In this document: positions 15,967 to 24,909 of the stretch, piece after piece
Numbering within the stretch: position 1 is the first letter of the stretch
How the letters are laid out: each line of letters starts with the position of its first letter
Translations under genes and position numbers: made by a program
Origin: Sutcliffiella horikoshii
Lineage (GTDB): Bacteria; Bacillota; Bacilli; Bacillales; Bacillaceae_I
Length of the DNA stretch: 64,000 bases
Assembly (NCBI RefSeq): GCF_019931755.1
Contig: NZ_CP082918.1
Span: forward strand, 1,406,001-1,470,000
Direction: 5' to 3'
The notes under the pieces: generated by a model
Told to the model about the DNA's origin: nothing
What the model saw: the letters and a program-made list of their open reading frames with translations, nothing else
Database searches by the model: none

Positions 15967-17406
15967 TTATACCTTCTTTTTCTTCTTTTGTGGCATGGTA
16001 TCACTGGGTCTCTTACTGAATAACGGCAATGGGACCCTTATTAATGTGTCTTTCATTTCTGCCCATCTTAAAGTAGAGAATGGAGCGAAATATGGGGTGC
16101 CAAAGGACTCAAGCTTACAAAGGTGAATAAGCAGGAACATAAAAAAGAAACTCATTCCGATTAACCCAAACATGGCTGCCATAATCATAAACGGAAAGCC
16201 CAATAGACGGATGGAGGAGCCCATTTCGGTAATAGGAACGATAAAGGAAGAAATTGCTGTAATGGCTACAACAATAATCATCGTGTTGGATACTAGGTTT
16301 GCCTCAACCACCGCCGTCCCAATAACCAAACCTCCAACCACCCCGATCGTTTGCGCGATCCTGCTCGGCAGCCTGATGGATGCTTCTCTTAAAATCTCTA
16401 AAGTGATTTGCATGCCTAATGCCTCAATCAGGGGGGGATACGGAACGTTCTCCAAGGAAGATTTGATGGAGAAGACGATTTCCGTAGGCAAGATTTCAAA
16501 ATGAAAGGATACAATGGCTATGTATAATGCAGGCAGAGCGATTGATATCAAAAATCCCAATATCCTCAGAAAACGGATAAAGGAACCAAAATACCACCTG
16601 CTGTTATAGTCATCAGGTGATTGATAAAAGGTAAAAAAAGTGGTAGGGGCAATTAACGCACCGGGGCTGCTTTCCGTCATAATAGCTATTCTTCCATCCA
16701 TTAAATTGGCGACAGTACGGTCGGCTCTTTCGGTGCTAAGCATGGTTGGGAAAATGGAAGAGTTCTCGCTTACAAATTCCTCAATATAGCCTGGAGCCAA
16801 TACAAAATCAATATTTATTTCTGATAGCTTTTTTTCTATAAGTGCCACTGTTTTTTTATTGGCGATATGATCAAGGTAGATTAAGCCAACCTTTGTATGA
16901 GAGTCATTGCCGATGGAAAAGTACTTTACCTTCAAGTTTGGATTGTGGATACGTTTTCTTATTAAAGAAATATTAGTAGACAGCGATTCAACAAAACCAT
17001 CATGTGCTCCACGAATAATTCCTTCTGTCTCAGGTTCTTTGACTTTTCTATCATTCGAAAACGGTACGTCAAATACATACGCAAGATCACAATCTTTGCT
17101 GAGAACGATACAACTACCTTCTAGTAGGCTTTGTGTAATTTCTTTCAAACTGTTTGTTTCTTTTACTAGTGGAAGAGATCGTTTTTCATCCCTGTAGCTG
17201 ATTCTACTTTCTTTAAGGGGTTCTAAAATTCTTTCTTGAACGAGCTTTTTATCTATGATTGTTTCAATATAAACGATATAAGCTTCCTCATCTTGCAGGT
17301 GAAGATACTCCATGATGAAATCCTCAGAATGGACGAACCTTTCCCTTAAATGAAGAAGGTTTTCTTCGAGCTTTGTGGTTAAAGTGAGCGGATCATTTTT
17401 CGTCAT
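15967..17406 (-). CDS. Spore germination protein, GerAA/GerKA family
   Basis: A subunit of the germinant receptor, about 479 aa. It has a large soluble N-terminal domain, then membrane segments after residue about 280 (RFLRILGFLISIALPALYIAIVSF, AQTIGVVGGLVIGTAVVEANLVSN). The PPLIEALGMQITLEILREASIRLP segment is a family hallmark. The ATG at 17406 (MTKNDPL) follows AAAGGTGG; the frame is open five codons further upstream to a GTG inside that ribosome site. It is the first gene of the A-B-C operon and diverges from the helicase gene. Confidence 0.93.
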   Translation of the reverse strand: MTKNDPLTLTTKLEENLLHLRERFVHSEDFIMEYLHLQDEEAYIVYIETIIDKKLVQERILEPLKESRISYRDEKRSLPLVKETNSLKEITQSLLEGSCIVLSKDCDLAYVFDVPFSNDRKVKEPETEGIIRGAHDGFVESLSTNISLIRKRIHNPNLKVKYFSIGNDSHTKVGLIYLDHIANKKTVALIEKKLSEINIDFVLAPGYIEEFVSENSSIFPTMLSTERADRTVANLMDGRIAIMTESSPGALIAPTTFFTFYQSPDDYNSRWYFGSFIRFLRILGFLISIALPALYIAIVSFHFEILPTEIVFSIKSSLENVPYPPLIEALGMQITLEILREASIRLPSRIAQTIGVVGGLVIGTAVVEANLVSNTMIIVVAITAISSFIVPITEMGSSIRLLGFPFMIMAAMFGLIGMSFFFMFLLIHLCKLESFGTPYFAPFSTLRWAEMKDTLIRVPLPLFSKRPSDTMPQKKKKKV

Positions 17407-17538
17407 GGTATTCTTCACCACCTTTAAAACTTATATCTTTCGGTTTACTATATTTTCCTATGTCAACGTGGTAATTATGCATAGTAGATGAAGTTCTTTT
17501 GTTATACTTAAGGAAAATGAGATTTCAGGGGTTATATA

Positions 17539-19827
17539 ATGAAGAAATTGTCCGTATCAGTTAGAAAACTTGTAGAATTTGTCATGATGGGAGGAAGCAT
17601 CGACTCTCGATTTACAGGCTCCAATGTTATGCAAGAGGGCACAAGGACCCATCAACGATTGCAAGCCGAGAGAGGAGACAATTATGAAAAGGAAGTATAT
17701 CTTTCCATCGAAATGCAAGTAGATGACTATGAGCTACATATAGAAGGAAGATGTGATGGAGTCTATCGGAATGAAAATCAAGTCATCATAGAGGAAATAA
17801 AAACAACAGCAAGGGACTTGGACTCTGTCACGGAAGAGGATTATAAAACATACTGGGCACAGTTGCAAATGTATGCCTATATTTATTGCCTGAAAAATGA
17901 ACTAGATAAAATAACGGTTCACATGGTATATGCAAAAAGGGAGAACAAGGACGAAAAGACTTTTGAGAAGCATTATGAGTTTAATGAACTGCATGTGTTT
18001 GTGGAGGAAATTGCAAAAGAGTACCTTTGTTTCCAAGAGCAATTATGGAAACTGAAGCAAGCAAGAACGGATAGCATTTCCAACCTTAAGTTTCCGTATG
18101 AGTCTTACCGAACCGGTCAAAGAGACCTGGCAAAAGCCGTCTATAAAACGATACGCGAAGAAAAGAGGGTATTTGCAAAAGCGGCAACAGGGATCGGTAA
18201 AACCATTGCCACTATTTTTCCATCGGTTCTCTCCCTGCAGGAGGGAAAGCAAGAGAAAATAATGTATCTGACAGCCAAGACAGTCACAAAAATGGTGGCA
18301 GAAGATTCATTTAGGCTACTTATTGAAAAAGGATTAGAGATTAAAGCCGTTACAATCACTGCAAAGGAAAAAATCTGTTTTCAAGAAGAGACCATTTGTC
18401 AAAAGGAATTCTGTCCTTTTGCAGATGGTTATTATGACCGGCTTAAAGAAGGAATTAAAGATATCCTTGAGAACGAACGGATGATGGATAGGAGAATCAT
18501 TGAGTTATATGCAAAGAAACATCAACTCTGTCCTTTTGAGTTTTCGCTTGACCTTGCGATGTTTGCCGATGTGGTGATTTGTGACTATAACTACTTTTTT
18601 GATCCAAAGGTGCGGCTTCAACGTTGGGGTGATTTTCATAAGGAGACGATCCTTTTGATTGATGAAGCGCATAACCTTGTGGACCGATCTCGGGAGATGT
18701 TATCTGCTTCCTTGTCAAAATCAGTTTTTTTACAGGCTTCCAGAGAAATAAAGGGACTGGAGCCGGAGTTGTACTTGAAGCTCAAAGCGGTTAATGACAT
18801 ATTATTGCAATGGAAAAAGGAATTGCTGGCGTTAAATGAATTTGTGTTTGATGACAAGCCTTCACACTTAATAGAAGTACTGGAGGCAGCTGTGGAAGGT
18901 TGTGAACAGTGGTTAATACGGAATCCGTCAGGGATGGCTCACCAAGAGATATTGGAAGCCTATTTTGCAGGACAAGATTTCTTAAGAATAGCAAAAGTCT
19001 ATAACAAGCGATATAAAACCATCGTGACGATCTATAAGAGTGAAGTCACGGTTAAGCTTGCTTGTATGGACACTTCGGAGGCTATCAAAGAATCGACAAG
19101 CAAGGCGGTTGCAACAGTGTTCTTCTCTGCCACTCTTCATCCCTTGGGCTACTTTCAAACTGTTTTGGGCGGGGAGGAGCATGATTATTATATATCGATC
19201 AATACACCATTTCACCCTGATCAAATTAAGGTTTATGCCAAAAGTATCTCTACAAAGTATCAAGATAGACAAAATTCCATTCAACCGATTGCAGAGGTGA
19301 TCAAAGAGGTGTTTCATTCAGAGAAAGGGAATTTTCTCGTGTTTTTCCCTTCTTATGAGTACTTATCTTTGGTCTTTGAAGCGTATGAGAAGTTTGCTTT
19401 GGAGGACTCCATTGAAACACTCGTGCAGCAGCCTGTCATGACAGAAACGGAACGGGAGCTGTTCCTTGAGAGATTCGATCCTGACAGGGAAGGGACCTTT
19501 ATAGCATTTGCGGTACTGGGAGGAATTTTCTCTGAAGGAATCGACCTGAAAGGAGACCGTTTGAACGGAGTTGGAATTATTGGGGTAGGTTTGCCACGAA
19601 TCTCTCTTGAAAGAAATGTAATGAAGGAGCATTTTCAAAAGCAAGGTCAGAACGGATTTGATTTTGCTTATGTCTATCCAGGTATGAATAAGGTGCAGCA
19701 AGCAGGAGGACGGTTAATTCGAAGTGAACAAGATACTGGTTTCCTTTTGCTAGTAGATGATCGTTATTTCTACCCTAAATATAGAGATCTTCTTCCACCT
19801 GAGTGGCAACATTTCAAAAGGAAATAA
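17539..19827 (+). CDS. PD-(D/E)XK nuclease fused to XPD/DinG-type DNA helicase
   Basis: 762-aa two-part enzyme. The first 160 residues show the Cas4/RecB nuclease pattern: H in RTHQRL, D in EGRCDGVY, E-x-K in IIEEIKTTA and QLQMYAYIY. The helicase follows. Walker A is AATGIGKT at about 215-222. Cysteines in KICFQEETICQKEFCPF and HQLCPFEFS are placed like the 4Fe-4S cluster of XPD/DinG. The DEAH box is LIDEAHNL, and the C-terminal QAGGRLIRSEQDTG is motif VI. It probably acts in DNA repair or structure processing; it is monocistronic and has no defence genes beside it. Confidence 0.87.
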   Translation: MKKLSVSVRKLVEFVMMGGSIDSRFTGSNVMQEGTRTHQRLQAERGDNYEKEVYLSIEMQVDDYELHIEGRCDGVYRNENQVIIEEIKTTARDLDSVTEEDYKTYWAQLQMYAYIYCLKNELDKITVHMVYAKRENKDEKTFEKHYEFNELHVFVEEIAKEYLCFQEQLWKLKQARTDSISNLKFPYESYRTGQRDLAKAVYKTIREEKRVFAKAATGIGKTIATIFPSVLSLQEGKQEKIMYLTAKTVTKMVAEDSFRLLIEKGLEIKAVTITAKEKICFQEETICQKEFCPFADGYYDRLKEGIKDILENERMMDRRIIELYAKKHQLCPFEFSLDLAMFADVVICDYNYFFDPKVRLQRWGDFHKETILLIDEAHNLVDRSREMLSASLSKSVFLQASREIKGLEPELYLKLKAVNDILLQWKKELLALNEFVFDDKPSHLIEVLEAAVEGCEQWLIRNPSGMAHQEILEAYFAGQDFLRIAKVYNKRYKTIVTIYKSEVTVKLACMDTSEAIKESTSKAVATVFFSATLHPLGYFQTVLGGEEHDYYISINTPFHPDQIKVYAKSISTKYQDRQNSIQPIAEVIKEVFHSEKGNFLVFFPSYEYLSLVFEAYEKFALEDSIETLVQQPVMTETERELFLERFDPDREGTFIAFAVLGGIFSEGIDLKGDRLNGVGIIGVGLPRISLERNVMKEHFQKQGQNGFDFAYVYPGMNKVQQAGGRLIRSEQDTGFLLLVDDRYFYPKYRDLLPPEWQHFKRK

Positions 19828-19954
19828 ACTTAAAGAATAATTTACATTAGCTTTATCCTGTATCAATATTTTTTGGGTATATTCTAAGTAATTAGGATAA
19901 TAAACCAAAACCTTACCTTTTAAACTGTAGCCTATGAAAGGGAAGTGACTAATA

Positions 19955-20140
19955 ATGAGCAGGAAACTCCAACAAGCGTTAGAGCAGCAACGTGAGTATT
20001 ATATAAACAAACTTCTTCTAATCGGTGTGTATGATTCACTTGTGTTGGATGGGATGACGACGACTGAGTTGAAGACGGAGTACAATTATTTCTTTTATGA
20101 TGTACCAAGTAAAAAGGTCAGCACGATAAAGAAGGCATAA
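19955..20140 (+). CDS. Fur-regulated basic protein FbpA-like small protein
   Basis: 61-aa protein with the compact pattern QQREYYINKLLLIGVYDS...MTTTELKTEYNYFF. It resembles the FbpA/B-type small basic proteins of Bacillus, which act with the FsrA RNA in iron sparing. AAAGGGAAGTG precedes the ATG. I did not find a clear Fur box in the 127 bp upstream, so iron control is not shown. Its stop is inside a bidirectional terminator. Confidence 0.65.
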   Translation: MSRKLQQALEQQREYYINKLLLIGVYDSLVLDGMTTTELKTEYNYFFYDVPSKKVSTIKKA

Positions 20141-20166
20141 CCCATACGATTGGGTTATGCCTTTTC
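20132..20166. terminator. Bidirectional terminator between FbpA-like and MscS genes
   Basis: Perfect 13-bp stem AAGGCATAACCCA/TGGGTTATGCCTT with a 6-nt loop and T-rich flank. Both convergent stop codons lie in the stem. Confidence 0.9.
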
Positions 20167-21291
20167 GCCTCTTAGGCTGTATTGTTTTGTTTTTTCCTTT
20201 TCTTCTTGTGATTCAATATGGAGTGTTCTTGTTGGGAAGGCAACGACTACGTCTTCTTCCTCTAAAATTTCCATGATTTTAAAGTTGATGTCCTCTTTTA
20301 CCTCTAAATACTCGCCCCACATAACTGATTTGGTAAAGAAATAGAGGAATATATCCAGGCTGCTGGCTCCAAAACTATCAAAACGGACTAGAATCGTTTC
20401 TTGGTCAATCGCTTCATGGTTCCGCAGCATGTTTTCCATTCTACGAACCACTCTTTCTAAACTTGTACGGCTCGTATCATATTGCACGCCAAGTTTAAAG
20501 GTGACTTGACGTTTCCCCATTTTGGACCAGTTTGTGATAGGTTCATTTGATAAAGTGGCATTAGGGACTGTAACTACAGCTTGAGCAAAGGTTCTCACTT
20601 GTGTACTGCGGAATGAGATATCCTCTACGACTCCTTCTACACTTGGTGTCTTAATCCAATCTCCCATTGTAAAAGGCTTTTCCGTTACAATGATAAATCC
20701 ACCTAATAAGTTTTTAATAGACTCTTGTGCGGCCAATGCAAAGGCAAGTCCGCCAAGACCCAGACCTGCTACAATAGCGCCAACATCATATTCCCAAACT
20801 TCTAAAACAATGCTGAATACTAATGCGATAAGGATAAATCGCAATACCTTCGTTACAAACGGCATGACGATTTTGTCTACTTCAAATTCTAATCTAGTGG
20901 AAAGGTTGGTAAATAGATTAGAAGAATAAGGGATAAAATTGAATATCCCCCAACCAAATAAGGCAATAATGGAAGATCGCATCAGTTTGGTTAATGTTTC
21001 TGCTTCCATTAAAGTAAATGGGGCTGTTTTCAATGCAAAGAATATACCAAGTATTACAAAGAACATTCTTACCGGTTTATCAAAGGCAAGTACAATATAA
21101 GTGAAAAGATCTGTAGGTGTTTTTTTAGAAACGGCTAATATTCCTTTAAAGAAGTACTTGGTAAACAGTTTTCTCCATAAAAGGAACAACAGGAGGATAA
21201 GTACGGAAACTCCCATATCAATCCAGAAATTCATATCCGTCCAATAGTCTGCAGTCCAGACATTGGTGAACCAATCAATTGTTTTATTCAC
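20155..21291 (-). CDS. MscS-family mechanosensitive channel
   Basis: About 378-aa small-conductance mechanosensitive channel (YhdY-like). Hydrophobic helices occupy the first half. The pore helix and TM3b signature GLGLGGLAFALAAQESIKN is near residue 180, followed by the beta domain FTMGDWIKTPSVEGVVEDI and a cytoplasmic vestibule. The open frame starts at 21324, but AAGGAGG lies inside that extension. The GTG at 21291 (NKTIDWFTN follows) has 9-nt spacing and is preferred. It probably releases solutes on osmotic downshift. Confidence 0.9.
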   Translation of the reverse strand: MNKTIDWFTNVWTADYWTDMNFWIDMGVSVLILLLFLLWRKLFTKYFFKGILAVSKKTPTDLFTYIVLAFDKPVRMFFVILGIFFALKTAPFTLMEAETLTKLMRSSIIALFGWGIFNFIPYSSNLFTNLSTRLEFEVDKIVMPFVTKVLRFILIALVFSIVLEVWEYDVGAIVAGLGLGGLAFALAAQESIKNLLGGFIIVTEKPFTMGDWIKTPSVEGVVEDISFRSTQVRTFAQAVVTVPNATLSNEPITNWSKMGKRQVTFKLGVQYDTSRTSLERVVRRMENMLRNHEAIDQETILVRFDSFGASSLDIFLYFFTKSVMWGEYLEVKEDINFKIMEILEEEDVVVAFPTRTLHIESQEEKEKTKQYSLRGEKA

Positions 21292-21508
21292 AGGCACAAA
21301 CCTCCTTAGGGTGGGTGCATCCATTATTTAAGGGACTCTATCATAAATCACTATATTACTACGAAGTATGGCAGATTTCAACGACTAGCCTAAGTGCAGG
21401 AATGGTCAGAATAATTAATATTTTTATAGAATTACAAATTAAATAGTGGTAGTATTTTACTATATTGAAAGTGTTTCGGATTTCGTTGGATTACTGGAGG
21501 GGGAAGTC

Positions 21509-22426
21509 ATGGGGGTATTTTGGAAAATAACGAAGTCATTTCTGTTCTTTTTATTTATTGCTGTTTTACTAATCTTGGCCGTCTTGTTTCCGAGGCAGCC
21601 TGATATTGATGTTCAAGGAAGGGCTCAAACGCTGGAATACGGCTATGAATTTTCCTGGGCAGCATATCACCACAATATCTCTTTATTCCTTAAAGATGTA
21701 AAAGAAAATAACACATTAGGTATGACCAGGTATAATAAACCAGCTGAAGAGGAACTATGGCCACATTTAGGGAGAAGTCTGAAAGTAATATTTGCCGCAT
21801 GTGCCATCACAATTATCTTTGGAATATTAAAGGGAATTTTCGATTTTTATGACCGTAATAATGGGTGGAATATTTTTGGGAAAGGGTTAACGTGGCTCAT
21901 CCAATCTATTCCCGATTTCTTTTTGATTCTTTGCTTGCAATGGGTGATTATTTTTCATTTACCTTTTATTAAATTGTTTGGCCATTCCCATTGGTTCAGT
22001 TTCTTGATTGCAGGGTTACTGGTTGCATTGTATCCTATGCTTTATGTTGCACGAATCACTTCTGCAACGCTTGGAAACGAAAAAGGGAAACCATATATCC
22101 AAGTAGCCCGTTCTAAGGGGTTGTCAAAAGAAAAAGTGTTATGGAAGCATATGCTTAAAAATAGTCTCTATCCGATCATGTCCAACCTTCCGGCGGTCAT
22201 GCTCTACTTATTATCCAATCTTCTAATCGTAGAATGGTTTCTGGATTACAGGGGAGCGGCCTATAGAATGTTTCAGGCACTTGATGTCAAAAGCTCTTTA
22301 TCGGGAAGTATGCGTTATGTGAATGAATCTGGCCTTATTATCGGGTTCGGATTAAGTTTTATGGTAATTGTATTCGCCGCGCAGGTCCTTTCCATTATAT
22401 TTATGAAGAAACTTGAACCAAGGTAG
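21509..22426 (+). CDS. ABC transporter permease, DppB/OppB-like
   Basis: About 305-aa binding-protein-dependent permease. The ATG at 21509 (MGVFWKITKSFLFF) follows TGGAGGGGG; 21 upstream in-frame codons lack a ribosome site. It has an N-terminal helix, an extracellular loop, then the permease core ending in the EAA-type cytoplasmic loop ARSKGLSKEKVLWKHMLKNSLYP. The second permease follows 13 bp later. No binding protein or ATPase gene is adjacent. Confidence 0.85.
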   Translation: MGVFWKITKSFLFFLFIAVLLILAVLFPRQPDIDVQGRAQTLEYGYEFSWAAYHHNISLFLKDVKENNTLGMTRYNKPAEEELWPHLGRSLKVIFAACAITIIFGILKGIFDFYDRNNGWNIFGKGLTWLIQSIPDFFLILCLQWVIIFHLPFIKLFGHSHWFSFLIAGLLVALYPMLYVARITSATLGNEKGKPYIQVARSKGLSKEKVLWKHMLKNSLYPIMSNLPAVMLYLLSNLLIVEWFLDYRGAAYRMFQALDVKSSLSGSMRYVNESGLIIGFGLSFMVIVFAAQVLSIIFMKKLEPR

Positions 22427-22439
22427 GTGATCGGAAACG

Positions 22440-23330
22440 ATGAAACGGAATTGGACGTTGATTTTAGGAAGCAGCTTTTTTACTATATTGGTCTTGATTA
22501 CGCTAGTAGGACCTTACCTTCCTTTTATAGATAATGTACTAGAATCAAAGCGGATAATTTTCACGGACTCTGGAGTGTTAACCGCACCATATGAGCCTTC
22601 AAGCGATTTTCTTTTAGGTTCAGATAAAGAGGGAAGAGACCTATTAAGCATTATAGTGGTCGGGGCAAGAGAAACTCTCGGATTAATATTAGCCGTTGCA
22701 GTATTACGTTATGTAATAGCAATACTCTTGGCCGTACTGTCGGTAAATAAAAAAGGCCCATTCCACTGGATCCTTCAAGGGTGGAACCAAATATTTTCTG
22801 CATTGCCGGTCATTTTTTCAGCCATTATCCTTTTGAGCTTACCTATCATCTTTTTTCATGAACACCGCTTCTTCTGGGCAATCGTAATCTTGGCAGCGAT
22901 TGAAGTGGGAAGGGTGGGGACGATTTTACAAAGTCATTTTAATATGATTAAGAAGACACCTTATGTGGAAGCTGGCATTACTGTCGGCGTATCTCCTTTC
23001 ACTCTTTTTACTACGTATTATTTGCCAAATGCTTTGCCTGACTTGGTGGTTCAATTCTTCCTTGATATGGGGAGGATAGCGTTGTTAATTGGACAACTTG
23101 GTATTTTTAGTATTTTTATTACTCAGCAGTTTGTTCAGTTAAGCTATGGTTCCGGGATTATTGAAAACACAAGTTTGAATTGGGCGACGATGCTTGGTCA
23201 GGCAAGAGGGGATTTGTTGCGTGCGTTCTGGATTCCATTCTTCCCTGCCCTGGCGCTTGCTTTTACAGTTTTGACATTTAATGTTCTAGGTGAAGGGTTG
23301 CGCAAACACTTCCACCGGTTAGAAGCATAG
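22440..23330 (+). CDS. ABC transporter permease, DppC/OppC-like
   Basis: 296-aa partner permease. The N-terminal GSDKEGRDLLSIIVVGARETLGL is characteristic of DppC/OppC proteins, and the EAA loop is seen as EAGITVGVSPFTLFTTYYLPNALPDL. It has about six hydrophobic helices. Together with the gene upstream it makes a heterodimeric channel; the ATPases and substrate-binding protein must be encoded elsewhere, so the substrate (peptide, nickel or other) cannot be called. Confidence 0.85.
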   Translation: MKRNWTLILGSSFFTILVLITLVGPYLPFIDNVLESKRIIFTDSGVLTAPYEPSSDFLLGSDKEGRDLLSIIVVGARETLGLILAVAVLRYVIAILLAVLSVNKKGPFHWILQGWNQIFSALPVIFSAIILLSLPIIFFHEHRFFWAIVILAAIEVGRVGTILQSHFNMIKKTPYVEAGITVGVSPFTLFTTYYLPNALPDLVVQFFLDMGRIALLIGQLGIFSIFITQQFVQLSYGSGIIENTSLNWATMLGQARGDLLRAFWIPFFPALALAFTVLTFNVLGEGLRKHFHRLEA

Positions 23331-23344
23331 TACTTAGATTTCTA

Positions 23345-23472
23345 GCTGTTGATTGGAGCAAAAGGAGAAGACTCCTGAGGGAGATAGTGCTAGGTGGAGA
23401 CCCCGCAGGCGAAGCCGAGGAGGCTCCAGCAGCGCCCCTAGGAAAGCGAAGCCATTTGCGGAAATCAACAGC
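23345..23472 (-). repeat. Dispersed repeat, type B arm (single, reverse)
   Basis: Reads GCTGTTGATTGGAGCAAAAG ... GCCATTTGCGGAAATCAACAGC on the plus strand, the reverse orientation of the 10344 copy. The ends form an inverted repeat. The middle (GAGATAGTGCTAGGTGGAGACC) is more diverged than in other B copies. Confidence 0.88.
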
Positions 23473-23489
23473 GGTGTCCTATAAATATT

Positions 23490-23524
23490 AAGCTTGTCGA
23501 AAGTTCTCGACAGGCTTTTTTATA
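23490..23524 (+). terminator. Terminator after the permease pair and repeat
   Basis: Stem AAGCTTGTCGA / TCGACAGGCTT with an AAGTTC loop, then a T-run. It lies downstream of the repeat, so the repeat is probably transcribed with the permease mRNA. Confidence 0.85.
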
Positions 23525-23573
23525 TTCTTTAAAATAGGAGAAGTGTGCATTTACAATTGTTAGGGGTTAAGTT

Positions 23574-24557
23574 ATGAATAAGACTAAGATCAATCAATTG
23601 ATTCCGGGAATATTACTTGTCCTAATTATTTCGGTAGCAGCCAAACTATTAGGGGGATTTTTCCCATCAATCGGTGGCGTACTATTCGCCTTACTAATCG
23701 GGATCATAATCCGGAACAGTTTCGAACTTAATGAAAAATATAATCTAGGAATAGCAGTGGTTGTGAAAAAGTGGCTTAAGATGGCGATTATCCTTTTAGG
23801 TGCCACTTTAAGTTTTGGAAATATCCTTGATATTGGGGCTCAATCCATTTTCGTAATTCTTTTAGTGGTTACAGGAGGGATAACAGTCACATTATTGGTG
23901 GGTAAACTGATGAAAATTGATAAAATGTTATCCTTATTGATTGGTGTTGGGACCAGTATTTGTGGTGCCACAGCCATTTCTGTTGTAAAAGGTGTTGTGC
24001 AAGCAAAGGAAGCGATCGTGGCTTATGCCATTTCTACCATCTTCTTCTTTAATATCTTGGCAACGTTCCTTTATCCTGTACTTGGTCAGTGGCTTCAGTT
24101 ATCCGTTACTCAAATGGGGATTTGGGCAGGTACATCAATTCATGATACTTCATCTGTAGTGGCGGTAGGATACTTGCTTGGAGATGAGGTAGGGGAAGTT
24201 GCTACAACAGTCAAACTTGTTCGTACTCTGTTTATCTTGCCTCTTGTACTTGCCATTTCATTTATTATGGTTCGCAGAAATGACAGTACACAAAGTTTGA
24301 AAGGGGCCTTTCCGGTTTTTATCTTGGGCTTTTTATTCATGAGCGGAATGTATTCAACCGGTATCATCTCAGAAGCAATCAGCGGGTATATGGGGTCTAT
24401 CGCCAAATTTCTGATTGTCATGGTCATGGCAGGCGTCGGTCTTCAGGTTAGATGGAAGAGTATTCGCATTTTAGGAATGAAGCCTTTTATAGCTGGTTTT
24501 ATTGCTTCTGTGTTTGTGGGAGTAACCAGTCTATTGTTCATCCTATATATTTTGTAA
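23574..24557 (+). CDS. YeiH family (UPF0324) putative exporter
   Basis: 327-aa membrane protein with about ten helices. Family segments visible are LLIGVGTSICGATAISVVKGVVQAKE, GIWAGTSIHDTSSVVAVGYLLGDEVGEVATTVKLVRTLFILPL and the C-terminal MAGVGLQVRWKSIRILGMKPF. The family is labelled as putative sulfate exporter on weak evidence; no sulfur gene is adjacent. AGGGG precedes the ATG by 7 nt. Confidence 0.9.
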   Translation: MNKTKINQLIPGILLVLIISVAAKLLGGFFPSIGGVLFALLIGIIIRNSFELNEKYNLGIAVVVKKWLKMAIILLGATLSFGNILDIGAQSIFVILLVVTGGITVTLLVGKLMKIDKMLSLLIGVGTSICGATAISVVKGVVQAKEAIVAYAISTIFFFNILATFLYPVLGQWLQLSVTQMGIWAGTSIHDTSSVVAVGYLLGDEVGEVATTVKLVRTLFILPLVLAISFIMVRRNDSTQSLKGAFPVFILGFLFMSGMYSTGIISEAISGYMGSIAKFLIVMVMAGVGLQVRWKSIRILGMKPFIAGFIASVFVGVTSLLFILYIL

Positions 24558-24563
24558 CCTCTA

Positions 24564-24839
24564 TTATGAAATGGCATCCTTTTTATCTAATAAATCTGCG
24601 GTCTGTTCCAACAGTTTAGTTCTTAATGAAGCCAGATAGAACGGAGAAAGCATGGATGTTATATCCTGCCAGGACTCAAGTGATGGACGGAAAACAATCA
24701 GTTTAGATACATGCAATGTTTTTTTTCCTAAAAAAAGTCTATATCTTCGGCTATCTTCTGGCTCTGTTTCATCTAAAAATTCAATAATGATGCTGTCATC
24801 TAATTCAATGATGGGATGGACAACGGCAAAGGCTTGCAC
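24564..24839 (-). CDS. Conserved hypothetical protein
   Basis: About 91-aa protein; after its GTG start it begins QAFAVVHPIIELDDSIIIEFLDETEPEDSRRYRLFLGKK. The GTG at 24839 has AAAAGGTGA placed 5 nt before it; a GTG three codons upstream falls inside that ribosome site. The beta-rich N-half followed by a helix (YLASLRTKLLEQTADLLDKKD) suggests a small folded protein. I do not recognise the family. It lies convergent to the YeiH-family gene and 52 bp beyond the stop-side of no other gene, apparently monocistronic. Confidence 0.65.
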   Translation of the reverse strand: MQAFAVVHPIIELDDSIIIEFLDETEPEDSRRYRLFLGKKTLHVSKLIVFRPSLESWQDITSMLSPFYLASLRTKLLEQTADLLDKKDAIS

Positions 24840-24909
24840 GACAATCACCTTTTCCTTTTTTAGTGTCCATCCTTTCCATTATTCAACCCTGTTATACATG
24901 CTGTAACTC

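Noticed and set aside
19828..19954. Fur box upstream of the FbpA-like gene
   Set aside because: Looked for a TGATAATNATTATCA-like site; only loosely AT-rich sequence was found.
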